DNA of 64,000 nucleotides from Ramlibacter agri (GTDB lineage Bacteria > Pseudomonadota > Gammaproteobacteria > Burkholderiales > Burkholderiaceae_C). The DNA lies in the NCBI RefSeq assembly GCF_012927085.1, contig NZ_JABBFX010000002.1:248001-312000 (forward strand). Reading direction: 5' to 3'. The notes beneath the pieces were generated by a model. That model saw nothing but the letters and a program-made list of their open reading frames with translations, did no database searches and was not told the origin of the DNA. A program made the translations under genes and the position numbers. Shown here piece by piece: positions 54,008 to 63,221 of this stretch (within the stretch, counting starts at the first letter, position 1; the number at the start of each line of letters is the position of its first letter).

Positions 54008-55699
54008 ATGCCCCTGCCCCCTGCCCCGACCAAGCGCGCCACCATGCTCCCGCCCGAAGCCTTCGACGCTCCGGCCCGGTCCTCGCACAAGGCGGCGCGA
54101 AAATCGGAAGCGCCGGTCGAGGACAGCCTGCTCGCTGAGGCGCCGCAGGCGCAGGACGACTTCGACCCGCGCACCGGCGGCGGCGAGGTGGCCGCCAGCA
54201 CCGGCGCCTACGCCGGCGACATCGAGACCTACCTGGACGAGCCGCAACCGGCCCGCAAGAAGAACGTCGCGCTGCCCGCCGCCCAGCCGCGCAAGAAGAA
54301 ACCGACCGGCCCGTCCAAGATGTTCGTGCTGGACACCAACGTCCTGATGCACGACCCGATGAGCCTGTTCCGCTTCGAGGAGCACGACATCTTCCTGCCG
54401 ATGATCGTGCTGGAGGAGCTGGACGGCCACAAGAAGGGCATGACCGAAGTCGCCCGCAACGCCCGCCAGGTCAGCCGCTCGCTGGACGCGCTGGCCGGCA
54501 GCGAAGGCGCCGACATCACGCACGGCCTCAAGCTGGACCGCACCGGCCACCGCGAGGCGACCGGCTGCCTGTTCTTCCAGACCATGCCGCTGTCGTCCAC
54601 CGGGCTGCCGCTGGGCCTGCCGCCGGGCAAGGCCGACAACCAGATCCTGTCGGTGGTGCAGGCGTTGCAGGAAAAGCATGCCCCGCGCGAAGTGGTGCTG
54701 GTGTCCAAGGACATCAACATGCGCGTCAAGGCGCGCGCGCTGGGCCTGCACTGCGACGACTACCAGAACGACAAGACGCTGGACGACCTGGACCTGATGT
54801 ATTCGGGTTCGCTGGCCCTGCCGCCGGACTTCTGGGTCAAGCACGGCAAGACGGTGGAGAGCTGGCAGACCGGCCACCACACCTTCTACCGGATCAGCGG
54901 GCCGATCGTGCCCAGCCTGTTCATCAACCAGTTCGTCTACTTCGAAGCGCCGGGCGAACCCAGCCTCTATGCGCGCGTCATCGAGATTCGCGGCAAGACG
55001 GCGGTGCTGAAGACGCTGAAGGACTACGGCCACCTGAAGAACTCGGTGTGGGGCGTGACCACGCGCAACCGCGAGCAGAACTTCGCGATGAACCTGCTGA
55101 TGGATCCGGAAGTGGACTTCGTCACGCTGACCGGCACCGCCGGCACCGGCAAGACGCTGATGGCGCTGGCCGCCGGCCTGACCCAGGTGCTGGACGACCG
55201 CCGCTACACCGAGATCATCATGACCCGCGCCACCGTGAGTGTCGGCGAGGACATCGGCTTCCTCCCCGGCACCGAGGAGGAGAAGATGGGCCCGTGGATG
55301 GGCGCGCTGGACGACAACCTGGAAGTGCTGGGCAAGACCGAGGGCGCCGCCGGCGAGTGGGGCCGCGCGGCCACCAACGAGCTGATCCGCTCGAAGATCA
55401 AGATCAAGAGCATGAACTTCATGCGCGGGCGGACCTTCCTGAGCAAGTACGTGATCATCGACGAGGCGCAGAACCTGACGCCCAAGCAGATGAAGACGCT
55501 GATCACGCGCGCGGGCCCGGGCAGCAAGATCATCTGCATGGGCAACCTGGCTCAGATCGACACGCCCTACCTGACCGAAGGCTCCTCGGGCCTGACCTTC
55601 GCGGTCGACAAGTTCAAGGGCTGGCCCCACAGCGGGCACATCACGCTGGCGCGCGGGGAACGTTCGCGGCTGGCGGATTTCGCGAGCGAAGTGCTGTAG
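54008..55699 (+). CDS. PhoH-family protein with N-terminal PIN domain
   Basis: A 563-residue PhoH2-type protein. A disordered N terminus (1-95) leads to a PIN nuclease domain (FVLDTNVLMHDPMSLF, later VVLVSKDINMRVKA), then a PhoH ATPase domain with Walker A GTAGTGKT and YVIIDEAQNLTPKQMK. PhoH2 proteins couple RNA unwinding to PIN RNase activity and occur in toxin-antitoxin-like settings in mycobacteria. No antitoxin-like partner is adjacent. Ends in a perfect terminator. Confidence 0.9.
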   Translation: MPLPPAPTKRATMLPPEAFDAPARSSHKAARKSEAPVEDSLLAEAPQAQDDFDPRTGGGEVAASTGAYAGDIETYLDEPQPARKKNVALPAAQPRKKKPTGPSKMFVLDTNVLMHDPMSLFRFEEHDIFLPMIVLEELDGHKKGMTEVARNARQVSRSLDALAGSEGADITHGLKLDRTGHREATGCLFFQTMPLSSTGLPLGLPPGKADNQILSVVQALQEKHAPREVVLVSKDINMRVKARALGLHCDDYQNDKTLDDLDLMYSGSLALPPDFWVKHGKTVESWQTGHHTFYRISGPIVPSLFINQFVYFEAPGEPSLYARVIEIRGKTAVLKTLKDYGHLKNSVWGVTTRNREQNFAMNLLMDPEVDFVTLTGTAGTGKTLMALAAGLTQVLDDRRYTEIIMTRATVSVGEDIGFLPGTEEEKMGPWMGALDDNLEVLGKTEGAAGEWGRAATNELIRSKIKIKSMNFMRGRTFLSKYVIIDEAQNLTPKQMKTLITRAGPGSKIICMGNLAQIDTPYLTEGSSGLTFAVDKFKGWPHSGHITLARGERSRLADFASEVL

Positions 55700-55717
55700 C
55701 CCCTTGCAGCATTCAGG

Positions 55718-55744
55718 AAAGCGGCCGTTGGCCGCTTTTCTTTT
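55718..55744 (+). terminator. phoH intrinsic terminator
   Basis: AAAGCGGCC-GTT-GGCCGCTTT, a nine-base perfect stem, followed by a T-rich run to 55744, 19 bases after the phoH stop. Confidence 0.85.
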
Positions 55745-55750
55745 GGGAGC

Positions 55751-55781
55751 CCTGGGTTCCCGCCTCCGCGGGAATGACGAG
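55751..55781 (-). repeat. REP-like palindromic repeat, copy 2
   Basis: On the minus strand it reads CTCGTCAT, then the TCCCGC/GCGGGA hairpin, then ACCCAGG: the same unit as 8442-8471 in the opposite orientation. Sits between the phoH terminator and a convergent gene end. Confidence 0.65.
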
Positions 55782-55783
55782 TG

Positions 55784-56152
55784 CTACGAGCGCTGGCTGC
55801 CCGGCGCACAAGGAGGGCAATTCGAAATCCCCTTGCCCAGCGGCGTCCACCGCAACACCTTCGACAGCCCTTCCCGGCCAGCCGCGGCGCGCGCGACCAG
55901 CGTCGTCGCAGCGAAACCGCCGGCGGCGCGCACGTACCAGCGCGGGTCCTTGCGCGTGAGTTGCCAGGCGAGGATGCCCAGGCCAAGCGCCACCCAGTGC
56001 TCGCCCGGAAAGCCCTCGCGCGCCGCGTCGGCGGCCTTGATCTTCCCCAGCGCGGAAGCGTCTTCGTCCAGCTCTGGCGGAACCCGTTCCGCCTGCATCG
56101 GCGGGCTGCCCTCGGCCAAGGTGGGCAGCAGGTCCAGTTCTTCTTTTCCCAT
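55784..56152 (-). CDS. Hypothetical membrane-associated protein
   Basis: A 122-residue protein. An acidic N terminus (MGKEELDLLPTLAEG) is followed by two moderately hydrophobic stretches (WVALGLGILAWQL and AAGGFAATTLVARAA) and ends in a Cys-Pro-Pro-Cys pair (SNCPPCAPG). No family recognised; the CPPC could bind metal or form a disulfide. ATG 56152 is chosen; the frame extends into dnaB but that part is dnaB shadow. Confidence 0.6.
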   Translation of the reverse strand: MGKEELDLLPTLAEGSPPMQAERVPPELDEDASALGKIKAADAAREGFPGEHWVALGLGILAWQLTRKDPRWYVRAAGGFAATTLVARAAAGREGLSKVLRWTPLGKGISNCPPCAPGSQRS

Positions 56153-56217
56153 GTTCGACTCCTGGTGACCGGGCGAGCTTCGCCCGAATCGCCGAGGCGC
56201 GAAGTAGGAAAGCAGCG

Positions 56218-57627
56218 TCAGTAGTCGTCCATGCCGCCCGAAGCCAGGTTCTCGAACTTGGTCAGGTTCTTGATGAAGGCCATCTTCACCGCGCCCGTGG
56301 GGCCATTGCGGTGCTTGGCGATGATCACTTCCGAGACGCCCGGCTCCTTGGAGTCCTTGTTGTAGTAGTCGTCGCGGTAGATGAACATGATCAGGTCCGC
56401 ATCCTGCTCGATGGCGCCGGATTCGCGCAGGTCCGACATCATGGGGCGCTTGTCCGTGCGCTGCTCCACCGCGCGCGACAGCTGCGACAGCGCGATCAGC
56501 GGGCAGCCCAGTTCCTTGGACAGCATCTTCAGGCCGCGCGAGATTTCGCCCACGGCCGTGGCGCGGTTCTCGTCGCTCATGCCGCCGGACACGCTCATCA
56601 GCTGCAGGTAGTCGACCACGATCAGGCCCAGCTTGCCGCCGCACTGCCGCGCCAGGCGGCGGGCGTTGGCACGCAGTTCGCTCACGGTGAGGCCGGGCGT
56701 CTCGTCGATGTGCAGCGAGATGTTGCGCAGCTTCTCGATGGCTTCGGTCAGGCGTGGCCACTCGTCGTCGGTGAGCTTGCCAGTGCGCAGGTGGCCCTGG
56801 TCGATGCGGCCGATGGAACCGACGATACGCACGGCCAGCTGCGCCGCGCCCATTTCCATGGAGAACACGGCGACCGGCAGGCCTTCGTTGAGGGCGACGT
56901 GCTCGGCGATGTTGATCGCGAGGGAAGTCTTGCCCATCGAAGGACGCGCCGCCAGGATGATCAGATCCCCCGCCTGCAGGCCCGACGTCATCTTGTCGAA
57001 GTCGTAGAAGCCGGTGGGCACGCCCGTGATGTCGGCCGGGTTGTCGGCCATCTCCTGGACCCGGTCCAGCAAGTCCACCACCAGGGTGTCCATGCCGATG
57101 AAGCCCTGCTTGGAGCGCGAGCCTTCCTCGCCGATGTGGAAGATCTTCTGTTCCGCCTCGTCCAGGATCTTTTCGACCGGCTGGCCCTGCGGATTGAAGG
57201 CCTTGGTGGAGATCTCGTCGCTGGCGGCGATCAGCTTGCGCAGGATGGCGCGCTCGCGCACGATTTCCGCGTAGCGGCGGATGTTGCTTGCGCTGGGCAC
57301 GTACTGCGCCAGCGAGTTCAGGTACGGCAGGCCGCCGACCTCGTCCGACTTGCCCAGGCTCTGCAGGGCTTCGAACACGGTGATCACGTCGGCCGGGCGC
57401 GAGTTGTTGATCAGCCCGGAGATCGCCGTGAAGACGAGCTTGTGCTCGTAGCGGTAGAAGTCGCCTTCGGTGAGCAGGTCGCCCACCCGGTCCCAGGCGC
57501 CGTTGTCCAGCAACAGGCCGCCCAGCACGCTGGACTCGGCCTCGATCGAATGCGGGGGGATGCGCAACTGGGCGACCTGCCGGTCGCGCGGCAACTCGTC
57601 GTCAACGGCGCTCAGGACTGCGGACAT
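56218..57627 (-). CDS. dnaB: Replicative DNA helicase
   Basis: A 469-residue hexameric helicase. DnaB N-terminal domain about 20-120 (PPHSIEAESSVLGGLL), RecA-like domain with Walker A ARPSMGKTS (227-235), LIVVDYLQLM (Walker B) and arginine-finger region near KHRNGPTG. It unwinds DNA ahead of the replisome. ATG 57627 is used; a TTG at 57657 would add ten residues. Conserved position downstream of rplI. Confidence 0.96.
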   Translation of the reverse strand: MSAVLSAVDDELPRDRQVAQLRIPPHSIEAESSVLGGLLLDNGAWDRVGDLLTEGDFYRYEHKLVFTAISGLINNSRPADVITVFEALQSLGKSDEVGGLPYLNSLAQYVPSASNIRRYAEIVRERAILRKLIAASDEISTKAFNPQGQPVEKILDEAEQKIFHIGEEGSRSKQGFIGMDTLVVDLLDRVQEMADNPADITGVPTGFYDFDKMTSGLQAGDLIILAARPSMGKTSLAINIAEHVALNEGLPVAVFSMEMGAAQLAVRIVGSIGRIDQGHLRTGKLTDDEWPRLTEAIEKLRNISLHIDETPGLTVSELRANARRLARQCGGKLGLIVVDYLQLMSVSGGMSDENRATAVGEISRGLKMLSKELGCPLIALSQLSRAVEQRTDKRPMMSDLRESGAIEQDADLIMFIYRDDYYNKDSKEPGVSEVIIAKHRNGPTGAVKMAFIKNLTKFENLASGGMDDY

Positions 57628-57694
57628 GCGTGTTTTCTGTTTGCGAGGCGAGCTCAACCCTTCGCCTGGAAGGATGCGCTCTCACTGTGAAAAT

Positions 57695-57738
57695 GTCCAG
57701 GGATAAGCCTGGGCACAGGCTGTGGATAGGTCCTGGAC
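57695..57738. promoter_or_regulatory. Compound hairpin with DnaA-box-like site upstream of dnaB
   Basis: Outer arms GTCCAGG and CCTGGAC enclose a perfect inner stem AGCCTG-GGCA-CAGGCT (57706-57721). TGTGGATAG at 57721-57729 is one base off the DnaA box TGTGGATAA. All lie in the 182-base gap between dnaB and rplI, which has no gene. Confidence 0.5.
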
Positions 57739-57761
57739 AGCCCGGTATAAGTGGCTGCCGC

Positions 57762-57786
57762 AAAGAAAAAGCCGCCCGGAGGCGGC
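57762..57786 (-). terminator. Intrinsic terminator of the rpsF-priB-rpsR-rplI operon
   Basis: On the minus strand GCCGCC-TCCG-GGCGGC followed by TTTTTCTTT, 24 bases after the rplI stop. It separates the ribosomal operon from dnaB. Confidence 0.88.
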
Positions 57787-57809
57787 CTCTTCTGGAGGAC
57801 AAGACTCGC

Positions 57810-58262
57810 TTACGCGGTCTCGCCGTAGACGGTGACGTTGATCTCGACGACCACGTCGGTGTGCAGCTGCACGGACACCGTGCTGTCGCCCACCATCTTG
57901 ATCGGGCCGTTGGGCATGCGCACCTGGGCCTTCGCGACCGGGTAACCCATCTTGGTGAGTTCCTCGGCGATGTCGTGGTTGGTGACGGAGCCGAACAGGC
58001 GGCCGTCCACGCCAGCCTTTTGCGTCAGCTTGGCGGTCTGGCCGGCCAGCTTCTCGCCGGTGGCTTGCGCTTCGGCCAGCTTGGCGGCGGCTTGCTTTTC
58101 CAGTTCGACGCGCTTGGCTTCGAATTCGGCCTTGTTGGCTTCGGTCGCGCGGCGGGCGTGGCCCTGCGGGATCAGGAAGTTGCGGGCGTAGCCGTCACGC
58201 ACCTTCACGATCTCGCCCAGGTTGCCCAGGTTGACGACTTTCTCGAGCAGGATGACTTGCAT
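57810..58262 (-). CDS. rplI: 50S ribosomal protein L9
   Basis: A 150-residue bL9: [32 protein letters not shown] carries the rRNA-binding N-terminal domain; a long helix links it to the C-terminal domain. Last gene of the conserved rpsF-priB-rpsR-rplI operon, 11 bases after rpsR. Confidence 0.97.
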   Translation of the reverse strand: MQVILLEKVVNLGNLGEIVKVRDGYARNFLIPQGHARRATEANKAEFEAKRVELEKQAAAKLAEAQATGEKLAGQTAKLTQKAGVDGRLFGSVTNHDIAEELTKMGYPVAKAQVRMPNGPIKMVGDSTVSVQLHTDVVVEINVTVYGETA

Positions 58263-58273
58263 GGTGCCTTACC

Positions 58274-58555
58274 TCAGATGCGGTGCTGGTCGGAGTACGG
58301 CAGCAGCGCCAGGAAGCGCGCGCGCTTGATGGCGGTGTTCAGCTGGCGCTGGTAGATCGCGCGGGTGCCGGTGAGGCGCGCCGGGATGATCTTGCCGTTC
58401 TCGGAGATGAAGTCGCGCAGGGTGTCGATGTCCTTGTAGTCGATCTCTTCGACGCCGGCGACGGTGAAGCGGCAGAAACGCTTGCGCTTGAACAGCAGCG
58501 ACTGGGTGTTGCGCTTCGGACGCTTGTCCTTGTTGAACTTCTTGAAGGTGGCCAT
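58274..58555 (-). CDS. rpsR: 30S ribosomal protein S18
   Basis: A 93-residue bS18 with [18 protein letters not shown] and the basic ending [21 protein letters not shown] 58555 is used; the longer frame reads into priB. It pairs with S6 in the 30S subunit and in autogenous control. Confidence 0.97.
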   Translation of the reverse strand: MATFKKFNKDKRPKRNTQSLLFKRKRFCRFTVAGVEEIDYKDIDTLRDFISENGKIIPARLTGTRAIYQRQLNTAIKRARFLALLPYSDQHRI

Positions 58556-58574
58556 GGTGGGAACCTCTTGAAAA

Positions 58575-58862
58575 CTAATCTTGCTGGAATGACTGGATGT
58601 GCAGGACCGGGTGCTTGCCGTTGCGGAATGCCGCGAGGAAGCCCGTGAACCGGAACGAAGCGCCCATCGCCTGGCGGGCCAGCGTTTCCGCATCGGCCCC
58701 GAAGGCGACGGCCCTGACTTCCACCTTCACCTGCCGCTTGAATCCCGCTTCGACGGCCTCCGACTCGTGCTCGAGCCGCAGGTCCAGGGCGGGCAATCCG
58801 GCCGGCGTGTAGCGCAGGGGCTTGGCCTCCGCGATACGGGCGCTCAGGATCGTCTGGTTCAC
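58575..58862 (-). CDS. priB: Primosomal replication protein N (PriB)
   Basis: A 95-residue single-stranded-DNA-binding OB-fold protein: [19 protein letters not shown] at the start and [18 protein letters not shown] at the end. It helps restart stalled forks with PriA and DnaT. Start is GTG 58862. Its place between rpsF and rpsR is typical for beta- and gammaproteobacteria. Confidence 0.92.
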   Translation of the reverse strand: MNQTILSARIAEAKPLRYTPAGLPALDLRLEHESEAVEAGFKRQVKVEVRAVAFGADAETLARQAMGASFRFTGFLAAFRNGKHPVLHIQSFQQD

Positions 58863-58881
58863 TCCCGGCTCAAGCCGGCTC

Positions 58882-59247
58882 TCAGGCCTGGAACTCGGCC
58901 TGCTGCGCCTTGCGCGCTTCCTCGCGCTCCACCGTCTTCATCATGGACGACGGGCCGGTGTCGGCCTTCTTCTTCACCACGGTCAGGTGGCGCAGGACGG
59001 CGTCGTTGAAACGGAAGGCGTGCTCCAGCTCGCTCATCACGGCCTGGTCGGCCTCGATGTTGATGCACAGGAAGTGCGCCTTGGCGAGCTTGTTGATCTG
59101 GTAAGCCAGCTGGCGGCGGCCCCAGTCTTCCACGCGATGCACCTTGCCGTTGCCGGCGGTGATCATGCCCTTGTAACGCTCCAGCATGGCCGGAACCTGC
59201 TCGCTCTGATCCGGGTGGATCAGCAAGACGATTTCATAGTGACGCAT
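58882..59247 (-). CDS. rpsF: 30S ribosomal protein S6
   Basis: A 121-residue bS6: [21 protein letters not shown] opens the ferredoxin-like fold, with [15 protein letters not shown] central. AAGGAG six bases before the ATG confirms the start; the ORF to 59301 includes the leader. First gene of the operon, behind a TATAAT -10 and a bulged leader hairpin. Confidence 0.97.
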   Translation of the reverse strand: MRHYEIVLLIHPDQSEQVPAMLERYKGMITAGNGKVHRVEDWGRRQLAYQINKLAKAHFLCINIEADQAVMSELEHAFRFNDAVLRHLTVVKKKADTGPSSMMKTVEREEARKAQQAEFQA

Positions 59248-59265
59248 TCGATCTCCTTGTGGGGG

Positions 59266-59322
59266 TGATGCCGCCTCCGGCGTCAAGACGGGGTGCAGCA
59301 AGGGGGAAAGCCAACGATTATA
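59266..59322 (-). promoter_or_regulatory. rpsF promoter -10 and bulged leader hairpin
   Basis: Minus-strand TATAAT (59322-59317) is a perfect -10, though no good -35 is seen. Thirty bases into the leader, TGA-CGCC-GGA-GGCG-(GCA)-TCA (59285-59266) folds into a stem with a three-base bulge. This resembles a small S6:S18 autoregulatory target in position and in being bulged. Confidence 0.45.
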
Positions 59323-59334
59323 GCCCGGAACGAC

Positions 59335-59357
59335 AAAGCCCGCCGGAGCGGGCCTTG
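59335..59357 (-). terminator. Terminator of the MHS transporter gene
   Basis: On the minus strand GCCCGC-TCCG-GCGGGC followed by TTTGTC, 22 bases after the transporter stop. The T run is short, so efficiency may be modest. Confidence 0.6.
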
Positions 59358-59374
59358 GCGGGAACCGCCGGGCC

Positions 59375-61075
59375 TCAATCGTGCTGGAAGATGTCCACGT
59401 CCTTGGTCTCGCGGACGAACAGCGTGCCGATCACGAAGGTGCCGGCCGCCACGACCACCGGGTACCAGAGCCCGAAGTAGATGTCGCCCGTGGCGGCCAC
59501 CATGGCGAAGGCGGTCGTCGGCAGCAGGCCGCCGAACCAGCCGTTGCCGATGTGGTACGGCAGGCTCATCGAGGTGTAGCGGATGCGCGTGGGGAACAGT
59601 TCCACCAACATGGCGGCGATCGGCCCGTAGACCATCGTCACGAGGATCACCAGGAACACCAGCAGCAGCAGCACCATGGGCTTGTTCATCTTGGCCGGGT
59701 CGGCCGGCGTCGTCAGGCCGGCGGCCTTGGTGACGTCGCCCACCTGCTTGCGGAATTCGGCGATGGCCTTGCCGCTGTCGGCGGAGAAACCGTTGCGCTG
59801 GTCGTTGAGCGTGGCGTTCGGGGCCGCGACCACCTTGTCGCCGACGCTCACGGTGGCCGCGCTGCTGGCCGGGCCGGCCTTGGTGACGTACGGGATGTAG
59901 GACTGCGTCAGCGTGCGCTTGGCGATGTCGCAGGAGGTGGTGAAGTCGATGTCGCGCGCGATCGGGCTGCCCTGGAAGGAGCAGGTGCGCGGGTCGGCGG
60001 TGATCGTCACCGTGGTGGCCTGCTGCGCGGCCAGCAGGGCCGGATTGGAGTACTGCAGCAGCATCGGGAACACCGTGAAGTACGTGAGCGCGGCAACCAG
60101 GCAGCCGGCCATGATGATCGGCTTGCGGCCGATGCGGTCCGACAGCGAGCCGAACACGATGAAGAAGGGCGTGCCGATCGCCAGCGCCGCGGCGATGAAC
60201 AGGTTGGCCGTGGTCACGTCCACCTTGGCGATGGTGGACAGGAAGAACAGCGCATAGAACTGCCCGCAGTACCAGACCACCGCCTGGCCCGCCGTCAGGC
60301 CCAGCAGCGCCAGGATGACGATCTTCAGGTTGCGCCATTCGCCGAAGCTTTCCTTCAGCGGCGCCTTGGAGGTCTTGCCCTCGGACTTCATCTTCTGGAA
60401 GGCCGGCGATTCGCTCAGCGACAGCCGGATCCAGACCGAGACGGCCAGCAGCAGGATGGAGACCAGGAAGGGGATGCGCCAGCCCCAGTCGCCGAAGTCC
60501 TTCTCGCCCATCCAGTTGCGCACGCCCAGGATCACCAGCAGCGACAGGAACAGGCCCAGGGTCGCGGTGGTCTGGATCCACGAGGTGTAGGCGCCGCGCT
60601 TGCCGTGTGGCGCATGTTCGGCGACGTAGGTCGCGGCGCCGCCGTACTCACCGCCCAGGGCCAGGCCTTGCAGGAGGCGCAGGGCGATCAGGATCACCGG
60701 CGCCGCCATGCCGATCGCCGTATAGGACGGCAGCAGGCCGACGATGAAGGTCGACGCGCCCATGATCAGGATCGTGACGAGGAAGGTGTACTTGCGCCCG
60801 ATCATGTCCCCGAGCCGGCCGAACACCAGCGCGCCGAAGGGACGCACCAGGAAGCCGGCGGCGAAGGCGAGCAGCGCGAAGATGTAGCCCGAGGTGGGAT
60901 CGAGCCCGGTGAAGAACTGCTTCGCGATGATCCCCGCGAGCGCGCCATAGAGGTAGAAGTCGTACCACTCGAACACGGTGCCGAGCGAGGACGCGAAGAT
61001 GACCTTCTTTTCCCCGAGCGTCATCGGCGCGGCGGCGCCTCGGGCCAGGACGTCGGCAGTGGATGCTGCAGGCAT
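59375..61075 (-). CDS. MFS transporter, metabolite:H+ symporter (MHS) family
   Basis: A 566-residue permease of the ShiA/ProP/KgtP type: [17 protein letters not shown] (helix 1) and [15 protein letters not shown] (loop 2-3). It is about 120 residues longer than usual because of a large extra segment between late helices, about residues 345-460. That segment holds two cysteines (DPRTCSFQG and [10 protein letters not shown]), which are likely periplasmic and disulfide bonded. Substrate unknown; relatives carry shikimate, ketoglutarate, proline or aromatic acids. Confidence 0.87.
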   Translation of the reverse strand: MPAASTADVLARGAAAPMTLGEKKVIFASSLGTVFEWYDFYLYGALAGIIAKQFFTGLDPTSGYIFALLAFAAGFLVRPFGALVFGRLGDMIGRKYTFLVTILIMGASTFIVGLLPSYTAIGMAAPVILIALRLLQGLALGGEYGGAATYVAEHAPHGKRGAYTSWIQTTATLGLFLSLLVILGVRNWMGEKDFGDWGWRIPFLVSILLLAVSVWIRLSLSESPAFQKMKSEGKTSKAPLKESFGEWRNLKIVILALLGLTAGQAVVWYCGQFYALFFLSTIAKVDVTTANLFIAAALAIGTPFFIVFGSLSDRIGRKPIIMAGCLVAALTYFTVFPMLLQYSNPALLAAQQATTVTITADPRTCSFQGSPIARDIDFTTSCDIAKRTLTQSYIPYVTKAGPASSAATVSVGDKVVAAPNATLNDQRNGFSADSGKAIAEFRKQVGDVTKAAGLTTPADPAKMNKPMVLLLLVFLVILVTMVYGPIAAMLVELFPTRIRYTSMSLPYHIGNGWFGGLLPTTAFAMVAATGDIYFGLWYPVVVAAGTFVIGTLFVRETKDVDIFQHD

Positions 61076-61136
61076 GCTTGTCTCCTCCGTTTGGGAGCCT
61101 GCAGTCTTGAAGGCATTACTGACGAATTACTGACGC

Positions 61137-63221
61137 TTAAGGCCTCACCTGACCCGGGATTACCCTAGGCAAGGCAGCGCGGCGCGTCACCAGGCTGACC
61201 AACCAGGCCGCCAGCAGACCGACGGGCACGCCGAACACGCCGGCCGAGAGCGGCTGGATGCCGAACCACAGCTGCTGCCCGGGCGCCCAGCCCAGCGCGG
61301 CGCGCACGGCCGGTGCATTGGCCAGGATGTAGAACAGCGTGATGCCGAGGCCGGCCAGCATGCCGGCCACCGCCCCGCGGCGGGTGGCGCCCTTCCAGAA
61401 GATTCCCAGCAGCATGGCCGGCACGAAGGCCGAGGCGGCCATCGAGAAGCAGGCCGTCACCAGCGACAGGATCTCCGCGGGCTTGGTGGTCGCCACCAGC
61501 GCCGCCACCAGGGCCACCGCCATCAGCGCGAACTTGGACAGGATCACGCGCTGCTCGGGCGGCAGGTCGGGCTTGAGCTCGTGGCAGAAGATGTCGCGCA
61601 CCAGCGCATTGCTGATGGTGAGCAGCAGGCCGTCGGCGGTGGACAGCGCAGCCGCCAGGCCGCCCGCGGCCACCAGGCCCGAGATCACGTAAGGCAGGCC
61701 GCCCAGTTCCGGCGTCGCCAGCATCACCAAGTCGGCGCCGAAGCGGATCTCGCCCCACTGCAGGATGCGGTCGCCATTGACGTCGGCCACCGAGATCAGC
61801 GAGCTGTCCACCCTGCCCCACTGCGCCATCCAGGACGGCAGCGCGTCGAAACTGCTGCCCACCAGGTTGTTCATCACCTCGAACTTCACCAGCGTGGCCA
61901 GCGCCGGCGCGCTCACGTACACCAGCACGATGAACACCAGGGACCACGCCACCGAGGAACGCGCGGCGGCCACGCTGGGCACCGTGTAGTAGCGCGTGAG
62001 CAGGTGCGGCAGGCCCGCCGTGCCCACCATCAGGCAGAACATCAGCGCCAGGAAGTTGCGGCGCGACAGCGAGAACGCCTCGCGTTCCTCGGGCGTGCCC
62101 TGCGGGTCGCCGGCGAAAGGCTGCGCGTGCGGCGGCATGCCGCCCAGCGCGCGCGAGCGCTCCAGGTTCTCGTTCATCGCGCGGGTCCACAACTCGCGCG
62201 CGGTGGCGGGGTCCTTGGGCAAGGCGGCCAGCGCGCGGTGCGCCGCCACCACTTCGGCGGTGTCGGCGCCGGTGGACTTCAGCAGGCGGATGTGGTCCTG
62301 CGCCAGCGCGCGCTCGCGCTGCAGCGCCGCGGGCACGTCCTGCAGGCGCGCCTCGTACTCGTGGGCGCGGCGCGCGAAGATCGCCGCGACCTCGCGCTCC
62401 CGCGGGTCGGCGGCGATGTGCTGTTCCAGCTCGCTGATCTTGCGCAGCTGAGCGCCATACACCAGCGGCGCCGCCGGGTTTCCCAGCTGCTTGTAGGCGA
62501 GCCAGGAGACGGGGATCAGGAAGGCCAGCAGCATCACCGTGTACTGCACCACCTGCGTCCAGGTGATCGCCTTCATGCCCCCGAGGAAGGAGCACAGGAG
62601 CACGCCGCCCAGCCCCAGCAGGATGCCGATCTCGAACTGCACGCCGGTCAGCCGCGAAGCGATCAAGCCGATGCCGTAGATTTGCGCCACCACGTACACG
62701 AAGGACACCAGCACCGCGGACAGCGCCGCGATGATGCGCGGCGCCCGGCCGCCATAGCGCACCTGGAAGTATTCGGGCACGGTGTACAGCTTCAGCCGGC
62801 GCAGGTAGGGCGCGATCAGCAGGGCCACCAGCACGAAGCCGCCCGTCCATCCCAGCACATAGGCCAGGCCGCCGGCCTGGCCGCCGGCGCCGCCGAAGCC
62901 CTGCAGGTACAGGCCGCCGGCCATGCTGATGAAGGAGGCGGCGCTCATCCAGTCGGCCGCCGCCGCCATGCCGTTGTATAGGGGCGGAATGCGCCGGCCG
63001 GCGACGTAGTACTCGTCGGGGTCGGTGGTGCGGCTGCGGATGCCGATTACCGCGTACATCATCACCGTGGAGAACAGGAAGATCGGGCCCAGCCAGAAGC
63101 GCGATAGGCCGCGCTGCTCGGCCCAGGCGAGCAGCAGGAGGAAGGCATTGAAACTGGCGACGAACCAGGCGAGCGAGCGATGCAGCCGCCGGATGGCGCC
63201 GCGGTCTTCAGGCGCCGTCAT
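61137..63221 (-). CDS. Sodium/solute symporter, VC_2705-like, with large loops
   Basis: A 694-residue SSS-family symporter. DEYYVAGRRIPPLYNGMAAA and GLYLQGFGG are early-helix signatures, and GGLAAALSTADGLLLTISN is the sodium-site helix. A roughly 130-residue charged loop (about 260-395) and a second loop with an EF-hand-like DVNGDRILQWGE set it apart from simple acetate permeases. ATG 63221 overlaps the DUF4212 gene by 14 bases, the usual pairing for this branch. Probably imports small carboxylates. Confidence 0.87.
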   Translation of the reverse strand: MTAPEDRGAIRRLHRSLAWFVASFNAFLLLLAWAEQRGLSRFWLGPIFLFSTVMMYAVIGIRSRTTDPDEYYVAGRRIPPLYNGMAAAADWMSAASFISMAGGLYLQGFGGAGGQAGGLAYVLGWTGGFVLVALLIAPYLRRLKLYTVPEYFQVRYGGRAPRIIAALSAVLVSFVYVVAQIYGIGLIASRLTGVQFEIGILLGLGGVLLCSFLGGMKAITWTQVVQYTVMLLAFLIPVSWLAYKQLGNPAAPLVYGAQLRKISELEQHIAADPREREVAAIFARRAHEYEARLQDVPAALQRERALAQDHIRLLKSTGADTAEVVAAHRALAALPKDPATARELWTRAMNENLERSRALGGMPPHAQPFAGDPQGTPEEREAFSLSRRNFLALMFCLMVGTAGLPHLLTRYYTVPSVAAARSSVAWSLVFIVLVYVSAPALATLVKFEVMNNLVGSSFDALPSWMAQWGRVDSSLISVADVNGDRILQWGEIRFGADLVMLATPELGGLPYVISGLVAAGGLAAALSTADGLLLTISNALVRDIFCHELKPDLPPEQRVILSKFALMAVALVAALVATTKPAEILSLVTACFSMAASAFVPAMLLGIFWKGATRRGAVAGMLAGLGITLFYILANAPAVRAALGWAPGQQLWFGIQPLSAGVFGVPVGLLAAWLVSLVTRRAALPRVIPGQVRP

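Noticed and set aside
53881..54138. Open frame of 85 codons covering the terminator before phoH
   Set aside because: It would be translated through a strong intrinsic terminator and into phoH in another frame; reads better as RNA structure.
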